Below, piece after piece: positions 38,654 through 41,600 of a stretch of 64,000 bases of DNA; within the stretch, counting starts at the first letter, position 1; every line of letters begins with the position of its first letter. A program made the translations under genes and the position numbers. The notes below the pieces were generated by a model. It ran no database searches, was not told where the DNA came from, and was given only the letters and a program-made list of their open reading frames with translations. The DNA is from Euglena gracilis (Eukaryota; Euglenida; Euglenophyceae; Euglenales). The stretch spans positions 94,492,406-94,556,405 of the forward strand of contig CP154956.1 in assembly GCA_039621445.1 (NCBI GenBank), read 5' to 3'.

Positions 38654-41600
38654 AAAATAAAAAAAAAAAATAAAAAAAAAAAAAAAAAAAAAAACATTTG
38701 CGCAAATAAGCACACAAACATGTCCTTTCGGGGGGTGTGGTGGATATGGGCGGGGAGGGTGGGCGAGGGGGGAAGGATGGGGGGGGGGGGGAGGGGGGGG
38801 GGGGGCGGGGCGGGAGGGGTCCGTGGGTGCTGGTGTGTTCGGTGTTATTGGCTTTTTTTCCCCCCCTTTTTTTTTCTTTTTTTTTCAAGGATTGGACTTT
38901 AGAACCCATAAACTGATGCCTTCGAAAAACGGCGTGACACAGGAGCTGTGAGTGCGCAGACCAACGGGCCATCCAGTTGGTGGGTTCGTCACACTGTTTG
39001 TCGACGGCGCAAGTTCATGGGCACAAATGCGCGCACAAACACAAATTATGTTTATGCGCGCATTTGCGCAAATGCGCGCACAAACGTAATTGTGTTTATT
39101 TGCACAACTGCGCGCACCAACACGCCCATCACGTTTTAAAACCTCGTAGGGTCATGGTCCTCATTGGTGTCTTTTAACATGGAAAATAAAGTACATGTTT
39201 ATTTGCGCATTTGCGCAAATAAACATAACTTTGCTGGTGCGCGCATTTGTGCAAATGCGCGCACCACCAAATTTGTTTGTTGGCGCATTTGCGCCCACAA
39301 ACATGTATTTTTATTTTCAATGTTTTGTGTTTTATCTGCGCAAATGCGCCCACAAACATATTTTTTTATTTGCGCAATTGCGCCTACAAACACACATCAG
39401 TTGCGTGACGGCTGGGGAACGTAGTCTGTGGTGTGAGATGTAGTGAGGCTCCGTGTGTTCTTACCGGCGGTGGCAGTATCCAAGCCAGTTCAGCCAGGAT
39501 TTCAGCACCATTTCCAAGTGTCGTAACAAGGGTGTGTGCCTCTCTCCTGTTTGATGTACAAGAGCACCAATCTCACCCTCCGCCCTCTCTGCGTCACGCG
39601 GTAAGTAACTTGCGTACCAAACTACCCGGAGTTACTCCCCTCAACAATGGGGTGTCACAGCTCATAATCTGTTCTCCCTTGTGTCAGGGTACAGGGCCCA
39701 GGAATTTCGTAAAATTTGCGCATTTGCGCAAATGCGCAAATTCTAACGGAAAACCCCTTAAGTGTGAATCCGGCCGCCTAAGTGACAGCTTCCCCGGCGG
39801 CACACAAGGCTCTCGGGCAGGGCTGCCTCCCTGGGGCAGGTATGTGTGTTGTGAAGAGTTCCGATTGGGGACGTCCTGGCGGTGGGAAGTGGGAGGGTGT
39901 CAAGGTGAGTGCGCTGGCGGACCGGTCAGGTGAGAGATGCCTGGGGTGGGTGGGCGGGATGGGTACCCGGGTCGATCCACTGCCTCCCCAAAGGCCTGGG
40001 CTGTGGTCAGTTTGGTCGGAGTTTCTTTTCGTGCTCGTGATGATGGCGCGTGTATGCTGCAGGTGTGTTTTGTCCCCTGCTCAGCCTCCTGAGCTCAGCC
40101 CCCCCCCCTCCCCCGTGGAACCATGGCCCATTGCTGCTTGCAGCTTGGAAACGCTGCCTGGAACCCCGAAACGGGTGCTAGCCTGCCTGCTGGTGTCCCC
40201 TGCGGTGTACCAGGAGGCCAGGGTGGAGATGGGAATGGCCCGCTGGAAATTGGTGCAGTCCCCCCCCCTCTGTGCCCTGCTTGTCATGCGGCAGCAACAG
40301 CCAAGGTAAGTTCATGCAAGTGAGTTTTCTTTGGGCGTGGTTAATTTCTGCATTGTTTTCTAAATTTGTTTGTTCCCCCATAATTTTACCACAGAAGTGT
40401 GTGCAAGGTACTGATTTGTGCATACTTGTTTTAATTTACTTTGTTTCATTTCATTCATGGATAGGTCACTCCTGGGTAGGTGAACATTTTCTTTCCAGAG
40501 TCCTCTCCAGAGAAATGTGTACATCCCATGGAGTTCTTTGCAGAAATATTCATTCATATGCATGTTCTGGATGCATGTTCTGGAATTATTTTTTAGATTA
40601 TTATTTGGATTTTTTCCATTTGCTTTTTTATGCATTGCACATTTGGAGTGATATTGCGTACTGTAGCACCCCCCCCCCCCACACCTGCTCAATGCCCCAC
40701 CCCACCCCCCAGGGGCCCCAGGACTGCCCAGCACCGCCCATCCGGCCCTGCCGGCGGTGCAGTACTCGGTGCGGTGCATGCCCCGGCTGTGGCACGGCGA
40801 CGCGCTGCTGTGGGAGCCGGTGTGTGCCATGGGGAAGGAGGACGACGATGAGTGGCCCAGCGGCGGTTGCCGGAATGGTGTGTGGTTTGATGTTTGCTCG
40901 CAGAGAGGTGGCCACTGTCCGCTGCTGGCATTCAAGCCCTCTGACCACGAAAAAGGACTTTCTTATATCAGTCAACAACCTTTTGCATTGTTTTTAAGTG
41001 GCACATTATCCTCAAATAAAACGCAAATGTGATACGTTCTTCTTCACAGGAAACAACCTCCTTGGTCTTCCAAAGGTTTCACCGCTTTGCAACAGGCCCT
41101 CCAAGCTGCATTCGCACGGATGAAAACAGTTTCCGCTGCTCGGGTGAAAAACGTCCCCCAGCAAGGCCGGTCCGCTGCCGGCGATGTACGAGTTGCAAAG
41201 GATGGACAACTCCATGAGCGCGAGCCACAAGACCATCCTGGACGTGTTTCTCATGGCAAAGGGCGAGGCCGTGTCGCCCAGGGCTCCGTCTCCCATTCCC
41301 ATGCCGACACCCCCCACCCCATGGTTAGTTACCCTGACTGGATGGGAGTTGAACCAGCTGCATTTTTCCGCGGCCACCTTTCTTCCCCAAGTGGCCCAGT
41401 TTGTCGGCCCTCCCCCACTCCCTCCCTTGCATCTCCCTCTCCATCGCTCTCTAGCTGCAAAGCACGGAAACTCAAACGGCCGATCTCGCATTTAAGCTGC
41501 GTGTGTGTCGTCTTGCATACCTTCGCACCTGTGAAAATGTATTTAATTCTTTTTTTAAAAAAATAACAATTTCTGAATTTTCCATTTCTTGGGGTGCGAC

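Larger units (their letters stand above)
37746..40755. other. Long receptor intron with poly-A, G tract and TTTGCGC repeats
   Basis: The intron is AGTCAGCG...CTGCCGGC. It carries TTTGCGC palindromes (38530-38715, 39000-39430, 39714-39745), an A tract (38578-38694) and a G-rich tract (38760-38820). A 175-codon frame at 39782-40309 has a coding-like end but does not fit the exon chain. Confidence 0.5.

Noticed and set aside
39782-40309. 175-codon + frame with VSPAVYQEARVEMGMARWKL
   Set aside because: Exons 28 and 29 join in perfect phase without it, and a competing frame is equally open.
41087-41182. Open + frame GFTALQQALQAAFARM just before exon 30
   Set aside because: Including it would break the phase from exon 29 and the EWMYEL join; the CTGCCGGC site at 41175-41182 fits better.
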